DNA of 57,167 nt from Succinivibrio sp. (lineage in GTDB: Bacteria > Pseudomonadota > Gammaproteobacteria > Enterobacterales > Succinivibrionaceae), in assembly GCA_017469335.1 (NCBI GenBank), contig JAFUGP010000174.1, positions 1 through 57,167 of the forward strand. The letters run 5' to 3'. The position numbers and the translations under genes were made by a program. The first letter of the stretch is position 1, and every line of letters starts with the position of its first letter. The notes below the pieces were generated by a model. That model worked only from the letters and a program-made list of their open reading frames with translations. It made no database searches and was not told the origin of the DNA. Positions 56,939 through 57,167 of this stretch are shown one piece after another.

Positions 56939-57167
56939 GACCGCAAAGAGTCGTTTTGTGAAATAAGAGGAGGAAGAGAGTATAAAATTAGGTGAAGATA
57001 TGCCATAATTATTATTCCAATTTTTGCACACTATTCCACGCATAATACCTCTCTGGCCCTGAGATAGGTCAATTTCATCTGTTATTTATCACATTTTTTG
57101 GAGAAAGGTCTGGAATTTTGCCCTATTGCGTGTACAATATTCATAGAATATTCCACTCAAAATAGGA
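56939..57167. other. AT-rich end of window
   Basis: No gene seen. Holds a 7-bp inverted repeat, AATATTC/GAATATT around ATA (57136-57152), beside a possible -10 (TACAAT, 57133-57138) reading out of the window. Confidence 0.4.

Noticed and set aside
57136-57152. Inverted repeat at the window edge as an attachment site or IS end
   Set aside because: Arms of only 7 bp in AT-rich sequence with no transposase or integrase nearby; similar text at the window start is too short to link the ends.

Overview
The window is a GC-rich, tightly packed chromosomal segment from a gammaproteobacterium. The main evidence is gene order. nudJ-mnmA-hflD-purB lies in the Escherichia coli order with icd close by, and htpG, adk, recR and ybaB (one locus in E. 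coli) sit together but rearranged. A glycyl-radical NrdD-type mini-protein, a beta-1,4-galactanase, a BspA/DUF285 repeat protein and a YARHG protein suggest an anaerobic gut or rumen lifestyle. A member of Succinivibrionaceae (Aeromonadales) would fit, but that is inference and no marker here proves it.

Layout. 1-3.1 kb: the 3' remnant of an MmeI-type restriction-modification gene, then bioD-bioA. 3.3-9.3 kb: a CesT-like type III secretion chaperone converging on a gene for a 1795-residue protein with no signal peptide, the best candidate for an undescribed effector. 9.5-15.2 kb: a secreted GH53 galactanase lipoprotein, a DUF6056-type membrane protein and an AGCS amino-acid/sodium symporter. 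15.3-25.1 kb: mfd, a leaderless DUF285 repeat protein, htpG behind a heat-shock-type promoter, a DJ-1/PfpI protein, adk and a small exported protein. 25.1-31.3 kb: recR-ybaB-GNAT, exported proteins (YARHG, DUF945, a small unknown), an esterase and a membrane-anchored thioredoxin. 31.8-36.3 kb: a 53-codon NrdD-like glycyl-radical gene, then a retropepsin-like protease / inactive transglutaminase / ATP-grasp operon whose leader carries an intrinsic terminator.

36.3-45.0 kb is core housekeeping: rsuA, fabB, infA, icd, tRNA-Val(CAC), fxsA and nudJ-mnmA-hflD-purB. 45.1-53.8 kb holds a chemotaxis receptor with a possible sigma-28 promoter, an aldo/keto reductase, a four-domain sulfur-trafficking flavoprotein (CoADR-rhodanese-TusA-DsrE) coupled to a PiT-PhoU phosphate transporter, and an XRE regulator with a tail of five amphipathic repeats. 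54.0-54.3 kb is rnpB. 54.4-57.2 kb is an AT-richer tract with a HipA/CtkA-like kinase between two unknown small genes, ending in a strong plus-strand terminator that serves no visible gene.

The observations I rank highest are the chaperone/giant-protein pair, the stand-alone glycyl-radical mini-NrdD (too short for most gene callers), the leader terminator of the retropepsin operon, the repeat-tailed XRE protein and the kinase island. All family calls come from reading the translated sequence and recalled family motifs; no search was run.
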